Shown: positions 1-6,407, numbered from the stretch's first letter. The stretch is DNA of 6,444 nt from Deltaproteobacteria bacterium (GCA_030594025.1 JAUVFY010000077.1:1-6444), one strand, 5' to 3'. Made by a program: numbers and translations. The notes: generated from the letters alone by a model not told the origin.

Positions 1-330
1 CTCGGAAAGGGGTAGACTGAAACCCTCAAGGCTCGAGCTCCTGCCCACCACCTTACCGTCAGGGCCGAGAACCTGTATGTAGATCCCCCTCGTACGCACG
101 CCGAAGAACCTCTCGAGCAGTAAATCGAAGTTCTTCGGTACCCTCAAGACCCCCGGGGGTAGCACTATGGCATGTACCATCATCCCGGACACGGAGTCTA
201 TCTGTTCGTCCACCCTGTCGAGGAAGAACTTCGACAGCGCATAGAAAAAACTCACTCCGAAGACCAGCAGGCTCACCCCGACGAGTGCGGCGTACCAGAC
301 GGTGAGTCTTGTGCGTATTGAAATCTTCAT
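1..330 (-). CDS. Sensor histidine kinase, N-terminal part (runs off left edge)
   Basis: The reverse strand is open from an ATG at 330-328 to the window edge, giving 110 residues that begin MKISIRTRLTVWYAALVG. Seen: a short basic N-terminus (Arg and Lys at residues 2-8), one hydrophobic segment at about residues 10-30, then FLDRVDEQIDSVSG, which is the usual opening of the periplasmic sensor domain in CusS-like two-component kinases. An in-frame TGA lies seven codons upstream of the ATG, so this is the only sensible start. No good Shine-Dalgarno is visible. HAMP, HisKA and ATPase domains would lie outside the window, so the kinase call rests on the N-terminal pattern only; another single-pass HAMP receptor is the main alternative. 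It lies 56 bases downstream of the hydrolase gene on the same strand with no clear terminator between them, so co-transcription is likely. No response regulator is next to it on the upstream side. Confidence 0.7.
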   Translation of the reverse strand, partial: MKISIRTRLTVWYAALVGVSLLVFGVSFFYALSKFFLDRVDEQIDSVSGMMVHAIVLPPGVLRVPKNFDLLLERFFGVRTRGIYIQVLGPDGKVVGRSSSLEGFSLPLSE

Positions 331-386
331 CGGTTATCTTCGCGGCTCAGAAGTCTTTGACGTTACCCGCCCGGGGCGACCTTTAA

Positions 387-1997
387 TTAATCCTTTCCCG
401 GGCCCTTTGCGCCTGTTTTTCCCAGCTCGTAAAAGGGGAAGTCAACGCGGTATGGGACGACGGCGATGCTCACGTCCTCGATCGTCCTTATCGTGTCTAT
501 GAGCTCAGCCACCTCGTCCGGGGAAAGGGGTTTTTCCGTCTTCCAGTCTATTGTCTGAAGCTTTATCAATACCTTGTGCGGGTCGCCTACAATCCTCAGT
601 GCTTCTTCGACCATCTTACCGATGAGCTCCTTTACCTCCCCGGGGCTCTTTTCGAGCTCTTCTGCCATCTGCCTGTGGTAGGCCATTATCGAATAGTAAT
701 CGAAGCCCGCTGTAGCGGCCGTGGCCAGGTCCTGGCTCAGCCAGGCCAGTGCGTACGGGGGGTTGGTAACGCTCTCGTACATCATGTTTATGGCGAACTC
801 CACACGCGGGTTCCGCTCCCTTACGGCCCGTTTAAGCCTCCCGGCAACCGTAAGGAGCCTTTTGTTCTTCCATGCGGCCCACTCCCAGAAGCTCGCGGTG
901 TAGAGGACCGAGGCGGTGCCCGTACCGCGGATATAGAACTTCGCCGGGTCTATTGAAATGCCCCTTTGCTTCTTGAAAAGCCCCTCGGCGTGGGCTCCGA
1001 ACCCCTCTGTATGCCTCAAGATAAGATCGTCCTGGAAGAGTATGCCGTCGATCGGGTAGCTGGCGAGGTCCGAAAAGAGCCCTTCGAGGTGCCTTACGGC
1101 CTTCTCGTTAAACATATCCAGGCCCCTGCACCTTACGAGAGCGCCCGTGGTAATGTCGTAGCCCTTGCAGGCGAGCTCGGCCATGCCTTCAAGGCCGTAG
1201 TCAGCGTGCCTTGTGGTCATCCAGGCGAATACCCTGAGGCCCCTTTCGTGTGCTGCATCGAGGACCTTAGAGAGGACGTCGGCGACAACCGGGGCGTGAT
1301 CGGTCTTGAAGTAAACCCCCGCGGGGCTCCGGGGCTCAACGAAGCGGTGGTGTCTGTCTCCCGTGTTATGGAAGACCCTCAGTATTACGGTATCCACTCC
1401 GGCACTTTTGAGCCCTTCGAGTTCCCTTTCCATCTCCTCGTAGCTCGCGGCTCTGAAGAACATTACCTGCACGGCCCGGAGCGGCCTCAAGGGTTTTGTA
1501 ACCGTGAAGCCCGGCTTAACACCCTCAGCCGGGAGTTTTTTAGCGGTCTTCATTCCGCCTGCACTCCCTCGCCCGGGCTCCCGAGGGCTTTCGGCTTTTT
1601 CGGTCTCTGCCAGAAGCCTTTTTATCTTTACGAGTCTTAACAGGGCCTCGTCGGCAAAGGGGGCAAAGGGACCGTCAGTCGAGTTATCGAGGAACTGGAG
1701 GAACTGGTCCCTGGCCTCCTTCATTTCCCCTGCATCAAAGTAACTCACGGCGAGCATGAAGTGGGCCTCGGGGATGAGCGGGCTCAATGGGAAGAGCTCG
1801 ATTACCCTTTCGAACTCCCTTGCCGCCCTGAGGTAGTCTCCTTCTGAATGGAGGAAACGGGCGTAGTTTAACTGCCCCACATCGCTCATGTAGGGCCTGT
1901 CCGAAGCCCATGCGTGTGAAACGAAGAACACAACCAGGAGCACCGGCAGAAAAAACCTTTTTTTATTTTTTTTGCTTTTTTTGTTTGAAGAGCACAT
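387..1997 (-). CDS. Secreted TPR protein with PgaB-type (GH153/GHL13-like) glycoside hydrolase domain
   Basis: A 536-residue protein. Residues 1-31 are a classic signal peptide: Lys-rich start, hydrophobic core FFLPVLLVVFFV, and an AWA cleavage motif before Ser32. Residues about 44-125 form TPR-like helix pairs (YARFLHSEGDYLRAAREFER and a second pair at 76-103). After a low-complexity linker (130-170), residues about 172-525 resemble the C-terminal domain of PgaB, which cleaves partly de-N-acetylated poly-beta-1,6-GlcNAc. Landmarks in family order are GVDTVILRVF (200-209), RGLRVFAWM (252-260), YPIDGILFQDD (314-324, equal to the FHDD acidic motif of PgaB), FAINMMYESVTNPPYALAWL (401-420), FDYYSIMAY (432-440) and KLQTIDW (479-485). 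The CE4 deacetylase domain that precedes this module in PgaB is missing. By inference it is a periplasmic or outer-membrane-linked exopolysaccharide hydrolase; the substrate is unproven. The ATG at 1997 overlaps the end of radA by 35 bases; the signal peptide supports this start. Stop is TAA. Confidence 0.8.
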   Translation of the reverse strand: MCSSNKKSKKNKKRFFLPVLLVVFFVSHAWASDRPYMSDVGQLNYARFLHSEGDYLRAAREFERVIELFPLSPLIPEAHFMLAVSYFDAGEMKEARDQFLQFLDNSTDGPFAPFADEALLRLVKIKRLLAETEKAESPREPGRGSAGGMKTAKKLPAEGVKPGFTVTKPLRPLRAVQVMFFRAASYEEMERELEGLKSAGVDTVILRVFHNTGDRHHRFVEPRSPAGVYFKTDHAPVVADVLSKVLDAAHERGLRVFAWMTTRHADYGLEGMAELACKGYDITTGALVRCRGLDMFNEKAVRHLEGLFSDLASYPIDGILFQDDLILRHTEGFGAHAEGLFKKQRGISIDPAKFYIRGTGTASVLYTASFWEWAAWKNKRLLTVAGRLKRAVRERNPRVEFAINMMYESVTNPPYALAWLSQDLATAATAGFDYYSIMAYHRQMAEELEKSPGEVKELIGKMVEEALRIVGDPHKVLIKLQTIDWKTEKPLSPDEVAELIDTIRTIEDVSIAVVPYRVDFPFYELGKTGAKGPGKD

Positions 1998-2379
1998 CTA
2001 TCGTCTCTTTTACGTTCTTTACGCCCACGAGTTCCATCGATGTCCTCGAAGCGCCTTTAATGTTGCCCACCGGCAGAACGCACCTTTTGAAGCCGAGTTT
2101 TTCCGCCTCCCTTATCCGCTGCAAGGTATGCGTTACAGCCCTTACCTCTCCGGCGAGGCCCACCTCCCCGAACACCACGGTCCCGGGGTCCACCGGCCTG
2201 TCGAGAAAATTCGAGGCCATCGAGGCCAGGATGGCGAGGTCTACCGAGGGCTCGTCGATTCTAATGCCCCCGGCGACCTTCAGGTATATATCGTGGTTGG
2301 CGAGCTTTAAACTAACCTTTTTCTCAAGTACCGCGGCAAGGAGAAGCACCTTGTTGTAATCCACACCAACGACCGTCCT
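1963..2379 (-). pseudogene. radA: RadA C-terminal Lon-like domain, cut off from the rest by an in-frame TGA
   Basis: This stretch continues the RadA reading frame without any shift after the TGA at 2382-2380 and ends at TAA (1965-1963). It encodes the Lon-protease-like domain of RadA: NHDIYLKVAGGIRIDEPSVD, VVFGEVGLAGEVR (about residues 394-406 of the joined protein) and GFKRCVLPVGN are all standard. In RadA this domain supports hexamer assembly and DNA binding and has no protease activity in characterised members. The part is well conserved, with no further stop or shift, so any inactivation is recent or the codon is somehow tolerated. A GTG at 2364-2362, with an AAGGA about 11 bases before it, could in principle allow restart and a separate 133-residue product, but this position is internal to normal RadA. 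The Lys-rich tail (QKKQKK) lies in the A-rich overlap with the hydrolase gene. Confidence 0.85.
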
Positions 2380-2382
2380 TCA
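2380..2382 (-). other. radA: In-frame TGA codon interrupting radA
   Basis: On the minus strand the codons read CTC TTC GGG GTC CCG TGA AGG ACG GTC GTT GGT, that is LFGVP-stop-RTVVG. Family members have Pro-Arg-Arg here, so the change is best explained as CGA to TGA, a single transition at window position 2382. About 2,080 codons of the five genes contain no other in-frame TGA, which argues against a changed genetic code. The residue aligned is Arg, not Cys, and no convincing SECIS-like hairpin follows, so selenocysteine is unlikely. A sequencing or consensus error cannot be told apart from a true mutation from this sequence alone. Confidence 0.9.
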
Positions 2383-3357
2383 CGGGACCCCGAAGAGCGA
2401 CGGACATACAAGCGACTGCACTTCAACGAGTATCGTCCTGGTGCCCTCGAGGCTCGGTACCACCGAAGAGCCCGTCGCCCCCTCGGGCCTTTCGGCCAGG
2501 AAGACCTCCGAGGGGTTCAGTACCTCCCTCAACCCCCCGTCGGTCATCTCAAAGACCCCTATCTCCATCACAGAGCCGTAACGGTTCTTAACGGCCCTTA
2601 AGATCCTGTAGATGTGCGAACTCTCGCCCTCGAAGTACAGGACCGTGTCCACCATGTGCTCCAGGACCTTGGGCCCGGCTATGGCGCCGTCCTTTGTTAC
2701 GTGCCCCACGAGAAAGAGCGGTATGTCGAGTGTCTTGCAGGTGCCGATGAGCCTTGCAGCAACCTCGCGGACCTGGCCAACGCTCCCGGGCGCGCTCTCG
2801 AGGTCCTCCGAATAAAGTGTCTGCACGGAATCTATTACAACCGCCGAGGGTTTCAGTTCCTTGACCGTCTCGGCCACCTTCTCAACGTTCGTCTCCGACC
2901 AGGCCAGAAGGCCCTCGGCCAGGGCCCCGAGCCGCTCGCCCCTGAGCTTTATCTGGCGCATCGATTCCTCTCCGGATACGTAAAGGACCTTTTCGCCCCC
3001 GGCCGCAAGGGATTTCATGGCCTGCAAGACGAGGGTCGACTTCCCTATACCGGGGTCTCCGCCGATAAGGACCGCGGAACCGAGGACCATGCCGCCGCCG
3101 AGGACCCTGTCGAACTCCTTGAGACCGGTTTTTACCCTGTGGTCCCGGGCCGCCCGGCCCCCCCGGGCCGAATCGACTGATGTTATGGATTCCGGTACGG
3201 TGGCCGCACCGATTACCGGCCCCCCTCTTTTCTTCTCGCCTGCGACCCTTTCCTCGACGAAGCTATTGTACTGGCTGCACCCGGGGCACCTTCCCAGCCA
3301 CTTAACCGACGTATGGCCGCATGCCTGGCACGTATAGATAGTCTTATCCTTCGCCAT
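2380..3357 (-). CDS. radA: DNA repair protein RadA (Sms), zinc finger and ATPase part, ends at premature TGA
   Basis: RadA is a RecA-like, DnaB-type helicase that drives branch migration of recombination intermediates. This 325-residue segment has, in order: a four-cysteine zinc finger (C10, C13, C24, C27, CQACGHTSVKWLGRCPGC), Walker A GGDPGIGKST (99-108), SGEES (128-132), Walker B VVIDS (173-177), GHVTKDG (218-224) and the RadA motif as KNRYG (257-261; the usual form is KNRFG). It reaches LVCPSLFGVP and then meets TGA. RadA proteins normally continue here with Arg-Arg and about 135 more residues, and exactly that sequence follows in the same frame. The joined length, 464 codons, matches typical RadA (about 460). 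The ATG at 3357 gives the family-typical start just before the zinc finger. No clear Shine-Dalgarno precedes it, and an 11-bp hairpin ends 11 bases upstream. Alone, this part lacks the Lon-like domain and is probably impaired. Confidence 0.93.
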   Translation of the reverse strand: MAKDKTIYTCQACGHTSVKWLGRCPGCSQYNSFVEERVAGEKKRGGPVIGAATVPESITSVDSARGGRAARDHRVKTGLKEFDRVLGGGMVLGSAVLIGGDPGIGKSTLVLQAMKSLAAGGEKVLYVSGEESMRQIKLRGERLGALAEGLLAWSETNVEKVAETVKELKPSAVVIDSVQTLYSEDLESAPGSVGQVREVAARLIGTCKTLDIPLFLVGHVTKDGAIAGPKVLEHMVDTVLYFEGESSHIYRILRAVKNRYGSVMEIGVFEMTDGGLREVLNPSEVFLAERPEGATGSSVVPSLEGTRTILVEVQSLVCPSLFGVP

Positions 3358-3368
3358 ATTTAACTGAA

Positions 3369-3403
3369 GTAAGGCCGCGGCGCGAGAGACGACGCGGCCT
3401 TAC
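3369..3403 (-). promoter_or_regulatory. 11-bp perfect hairpin in the radA leader
   Basis: GTAAGGCCGCG (3369-3379) and CGCGGCCTTAC (3393-3403) are perfect inverted repeats around a 13-base loop. The structure ends 11 bases before the radA ATG, where a Shine-Dalgarno would be expected. No T-run follows on either strand, so it is a poor fit to an intrinsic terminator. It lies upstream of the plus-strand promoter, so it would appear in RNA only on the radA side. A role in radA translation or as a protein-binding palindrome is inference. Confidence 0.45.
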
Positions 3404-3417
3404 GAGGACGTTTGCAA

Positions 3418-3445
3418 TTGACAAAAGGGTTGATTTTGCTATGAT
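3418..3445 (+). promoter_or_regulatory. Sigma70-type promoter for the HEAT/HD-GYP operon
   Basis: A consensus -35 TTGACA (3418-3423) is followed after 16 bases by TATGAT (3440-3445), which also has an extended -10 TG (3437-3438). Transcription would begin near 3452, leaving a leader of about 22 bases with AAAGGG (3462-3467) before the ATG at 3474. The surrounding region is clearly AT-rich against the GC-rich genes. Confidence 0.7.
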
Positions 3446-3451
3446 ATTATA
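3446..3451 (-). promoter_or_regulatory. Possible -10 element of a divergent radA promoter
   Basis: The minus strand reads TATAAT at 3451-3446, a perfect -10 hexamer overlapping the plus-strand promoter. The matching -35 about 17 bases upstream is poor (TGTCTT), so this is tentative. If used, the radA leader would be about 80 bases and would contain the hairpin at 3369-3403. Confidence 0.3.
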
Positions 3452-3473
3452 GTTATAAATTAAAGGGAAAGAC

Positions 3474-5066
3474 ATGCCAATAGACCACAGCAACATACTA
3501 ATTGAACTGAATAAAACTGTCAAGGCACTTAATTTCTATCCGAAGGGACACCCCGTACTCAAAGCTCAACTTGAACACTTCAACTCACTTTTAAAACAGA
3601 CTGCCACAGAACAGGGTGCGATAAAATGGAATGTGGATCAGAAAGGCTTCTACCTCGAAGAAAAGCCCATAGCTACCACACAGGAAGGAATAGCGGCACT
3701 TGCCAAGCAGTTCTTCCTGAGACGGATAAGGGTGGTAGCATTCAGGCCCAACACTACAATTTACGACATCATAGGTTTTGTATCCCTTTTAAGCATGGAA
3801 CCCCAGGATATCCTCTCTGAGGACGGTGCGGAAAAGGTACTTGCAAAGAAAGGTGTTACGGGCGTGCTCCTTAACGAGATGAGCTACGAGGAACTCAAAA
3901 ACTTACAGGAAGAGATGAAAGAGGAGGAGGAAGAAACCGAGCAGATTATTATGGAGGAAGAGCAAGAGGAAGAGCAAGAGGGGGCCGTTGAGGAGATAAA
4001 GGCAGGTACAGGAGAGGAACTGCCGCCCAAGCGCGAAGTGCTCTCAGGGGAGGAAGAAACACTCGAAGAGCTCCTCGAACGGCTGAAAAAAGAGACAGAT
4101 ACGCTGAGATACAACGACCTCGCAGTACGTATAAAGGAAAGGGCTGAGGTGGTCATATTCGAGGAGCACTTTGACGATGCTTTCCCAATCCTCGTTGTTT
4201 TCTCGGAACATAGTCTACCCGCCTCCGGCCTTCCAGAAGAGCTTAGAGACACGGCCTCGGAGAAGCTGAAGGAGCTCATTAGCGAAGAGACCATAAACTA
4301 CCTTATAGGGAGGCTGGCCGAAAGAGAGGAGCCTGAGCGCCAGAAAATCGCCGGAGTCCTTTCCTACGCCGGAGATGAGGCCGTAAGTCTTCTTCTCGAC
4401 GCCCTCGTTGGCGAACGCGAGGCGTACGCGAGGCGCCGGATATATAACACTCTGGTAAAGTTCGGCGAAACTATAAGGGCCGAGGTGGAAAAGAGGCTCG
4501 CAGACGGGAGGTGGTACGCCGTAAGGCAGATGGTATCGCTTCTCGGGGCCCTTGGGGGCATTGAGTCGCTCGATACCCTGGAGGCGGCCTATACGCACCC
4601 GGATATAAGGGTGAAAAAAGAGGTCTTTAAGAGCCTGGCAAGGATCCCGTCAAAGAGGTCGTCGAAGATACTTATGGAGGCACTTAAAGATAGCAACCGC
4701 TCCATTCAGGGGCAGGCCATTATATCGCTCGGCATGCTCAAGGACCCTGACGCCGTAGATGCCCTCGGTGAGTTCGCTCTTAAAAGGGACACCTTCTCTG
4801 ATTATTTCGAACTGAGAAAGGAGGCCGTCAAGGCCCTCGGTATTATCAGTGATAAAAATGCGGTCCCCTACCTTACAGAACTGCTTTTTAAAAAGGTCTG
4901 GTTCGGCAAGAAGAACCACGAGGAGATGCGCTCCCTGGCGGTAATAGCCCTTGGGAAGATAGGTGGCGACGAGGCCCTTGAAGCCATAGAGAGGACCTGC
5001 GAGGAGTCGGCGGGCGCACTATATAGCACATGTAAAAAGGTTCTTGAAGGACTAAAATTAAGATAG
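3474..5066 (+). CDS. HEAT-repeat protein with YPxGHP N-terminal module and acidic linker
   Basis: A 530-residue, apparently cytoplasmic protein (no signal peptide or membrane segment). Residues 1 to about 140 form an alpha/beta module with FYPKGHP at 21-27, then a conserved pattern of short helices ending in KVLAKKGVTGVLLNEM. The HD-GYP protein encoded next door has the same module. Residues about 142-200 are an extremely acidic linker rich in Glu. Residues about 258-526 are HEAT-like helical pairs, for example RQKIAGVLSYAGDEAVSLLLDAL (split across 289-311), VRQMVSLLGALGGIESLDTL, VKKEVFKSLARI, IQGQAIISLGMLKDPDAVDAL, RKEAVKALGIISDKNAVPYL and SLAVIALGKIGGDEALEAI. HEAT repeats usually act as protein-binding scaffolds; the partner is unknown but the HD-GYP protein is the obvious candidate. 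ATG at 3474 has AAAGGG a few bases upstream and places YPxGHP at the same residue number as in the neighbour. Stop is TAG, and the next gene starts 9 bases on. Confidence 0.85.
   Translation: MPIDHSNILIELNKTVKALNFYPKGHPVLKAQLEHFNSLLKQTATEQGAIKWNVDQKGFYLEEKPIATTQEGIAALAKQFFLRRIRVVAFRPNTTIYDIIGFVSLLSMEPQDILSEDGAEKVLAKKGVTGVLLNEMSYEELKNLQEEMKEEEEETEQIIMEEEQEEEQEGAVEEIKAGTGEELPPKREVLSGEEETLEELLERLKKETDTLRYNDLAVRIKERAEVVIFEEHFDDAFPILVVFSEHSLPASGLPEELRDTASEKLKELISEETINYLIGRLAEREEPERQKIAGVLSYAGDEAVSLLLDALVGEREAYARRRIYNTLVKFGETIRAEVEKRLADGRWYAVRQMVSLLGALGGIESLDTLEAAYTHPDIRVKKEVFKSLARIPSKRSSKILMEALKDSNRSIQGQAIISLGMLKDPDAVDALGEFALKRDTFSDYFELRKEAVKALGIISDKNAVPYLTELLFKKVWFGKKNHEEMRSLAVIALGKIGGDEALEAIERTCEESAGALYSTCKKVLEGLKLR
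3954..3977 (+). repeat. Two tandem copies of a 12-base unit in the acidic linker
   Basis: GAGGAAGAGCAA occurs twice in direct succession (3954-3965, 3966-3977), in frame, encoding EEEQEEEQ. This looks like slippage-type expansion in a low-complexity coding stretch and keeps the reading frame. Confidence 0.8.
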
Positions 5067-5075
5067 GAGAATCTG

Positions 5076-6407
5076 ATGGGAATTGACACTAAAATGATAC
5101 TTAAGAGCCTCAACGCAAACTTACAGACCAATAAGCTCTATCCCCAGGGACACCCCTCAGTGGCGATATCGGCAAAAAATACCTTCAAACACCTGGACGA
5201 GTACTTTAAAGAAAACGATAAACTCGTTGTCGGCATTGTGGGCGAGGCACTGGTCTTCGCTGACCTGCCGGTAGATAACCAGGAGGACTACTCAGACCTC
5301 ACGGGGCATATGAATAGCAAGCTGATTGAGGCCATAATCTTCGAAGACGGAGTGGTGGAAAAAGAGCTGTTGAGCTTCCTTGATATCCTCTGTGCAGAAG
5401 ATGCGGGCCTGGGTGAGGAATTGGTCGAAGAGGTCCAATCCAAGGGCATAACTCACATCACACTCAAATCCATCCCAAAGAGTAAGAGGAACACGCTCGA
5501 GGTCTACAATGATGCGGTGGATGTCGTTAAGAACGTCATGGACGACATAAGGATGGGCAAGATCCCGAAGGCCGAGGAGGCAAACCACATAGTCGACGAG
5601 ATGACGGACCTCGTCTTCTCGGACACGAACGCCATGGTCGGGCTCACGATGATAAAAGACTACGACAACTACCTCTACAACCACTCCGTCAATACGACCA
5701 TACTGGCAATCGCCCTGGGCAAGTTCCTGAAGCTGGACAAAAAGGACATCCGGGCCCTCGGGGTGGGCTCGCTCCTTCACGACGTCGGAAAGACCGGTGT
5801 CTCCGAACACATCATAAAAAAGCCCGGCGGGCTCAGTACCGACGAGTGGGAAAAGGTCAAGGAGCACCCCGTCCTGGGCTCGAAGATAACCGAGAGGATG
5901 GAGGGCCTGGAGGAAGCGGTGGGCCGCATAGTATTAGAACACCATGTCAGGCACGACCACACCGGTTATCCCAAAAGCGAAGCGAAGATACACCCCCTGA
6001 GCATGATCGTAAGCGTTGTCGACGTATACGATGCGCTCACCACCCTCAGGGCCTACCAGAGACCCTACCACCCTGTCGAGGCGATGAAGATACTGAAGGA
6101 CCTCGCGGGTAAACACTTTGACCCCGAGACCGTTACGGCCTTTGAAAACATGATAGGGCTTTACCCCGTGGGGACCCTCGTCAGGCTTTCGACGAACGAG
6201 GTGGGTATAGTGACCAAGATAAACCACGAGGTGAGCGACTGTCCCACCGTAATGGTCCTGTACGACAGCGAAGTGAACGAGGTCCCGGAGCCTTTTGAGG
6301 TTGACCTCGCCGAGAAAAGGGACCTGTCCATAGTAGCGGCCGTGGACCCCCTCTCACGGAACATGGATCCCGGGGCCTTCTTTGAAAAAGAGGCGGGTAA
6401 TGTTTAA
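5076..6407 (+). CDS. HD-GYP domain protein, putative cyclic-di-GMP phosphodiesterase, with YPxGHP N-terminal module
   Basis: A 443-residue cytoplasmic protein. Residues 1-135 are the same module as in the upstream HEAT protein, with LYPQGHP at 21-27 and SKGITHITL at 122-130. The HD-GYP domain spans about 190-365. Visible landmarks are NHS with H203, HDVGK (235-239), KEHP with H264, HH at 289-290, D294, GYP (297-299) and VVDVYDAL (314-321). The family hydrolyses cyclic di-GMP to pGpG or GMP using two or three metal ions. The core metal ligands appear present, so activity is plausible, but the usual HHExxDGxGYP reads HHVRHDHTGYP here, and residue 199, four before H203, is Tyr where trimetal members have Glu. 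A small C-terminal beta segment (GTLVRLSTNEVGIVTKIN, 366-383) is common after HD-GYP domains. The ATG at 5076 has AGGAGA (5065-5070) overlapping the upstream TAG, so the two genes are very likely translationally linked. Stop is TAA. Confidence 0.9.
   Translation: MGIDTKMILKSLNANLQTNKLYPQGHPSVAISAKNTFKHLDEYFKENDKLVVGIVGEALVFADLPVDNQEDYSDLTGHMNSKLIEAIIFEDGVVEKELLSFLDILCAEDAGLGEELVEEVQSKGITHITLKSIPKSKRNTLEVYNDAVDVVKNVMDDIRMGKIPKAEEANHIVDEMTDLVFSDTNAMVGLTMIKDYDNYLYNHSVNTTILAIALGKFLKLDKKDIRALGVGSLLHDVGKTGVSEHIIKKPGGLSTDEWEKVKEHPVLGSKITERMEGLEEAVGRIVLEHHVRHDHTGYPKSEAKIHPLSMIVSVVDVYDALTTLRAYQRPYHPVEAMKILKDLAGKHFDPETVTAFENMIGLYPVGTLVRLSTNEVGIVTKINHEVSDCPTVMVLYDSEVNEVPEPFEVDLAEKRDLSIVAAVDPLSRNMDPGAFFEKEAGNV

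Noticed and set aside
331..386. CG-rich palindromic stretch between hydrolase and kinase genes as a terminator
   Set aside because: The stem would be very short with almost no loop and there is no T-run after it on the minus strand.
966..1640. Long plus-strand open frame of 224 codons opposite the hydrolase gene
   Set aside because: It is antisense to a gene with a clear signal peptide and PgaB-like motifs, and its product has no recognisable pattern.
1975..1982. A_AAA_AAG slippery heptamer in the last codons of radA, possible programmed frameshift into the hydrolase gene
   Set aside because: The hydrolase frame is +1 relative to radA, so a -1 shift at this heptamer would not enter it, and the hydrolase has its own signal peptide and start.
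2330..2382. Selenocysteine insertion at the radA TGA
   Set aside because: The family has Arg at this place, and the only nearby downstream hairpin (CAAGG / CCTTG, about 26 bases after the TGA) lacks a GU-type apical loop.
2380..2382. Reassigned genetic code with TGA as a sense codon
   Set aside because: Only one in-frame TGA appears in about 2,080 codons, far too few for a reassigned codon. However, none of the four stops in the window is TGA, so this alone does not exclude it.
2614..3180. Plus-strand open frame of 188 codons opposite radA
   Set aside because: It mirrors the RadA ATPase domain; no start context or family pattern supports it.
3884..4598. Minus-strand Ser-rich and other open frames opposite the HEAT gene
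   Set aside because: The Ser-rich product is the complement of the Glu-rich linker codons, an expected artefact.
5292..5867. Minus-strand open frame of 191 codons opposite the HD-GYP gene
   Set aside because: The opposite strand encodes the HD-GYP protein without doubt; the antisense frame has no motif.
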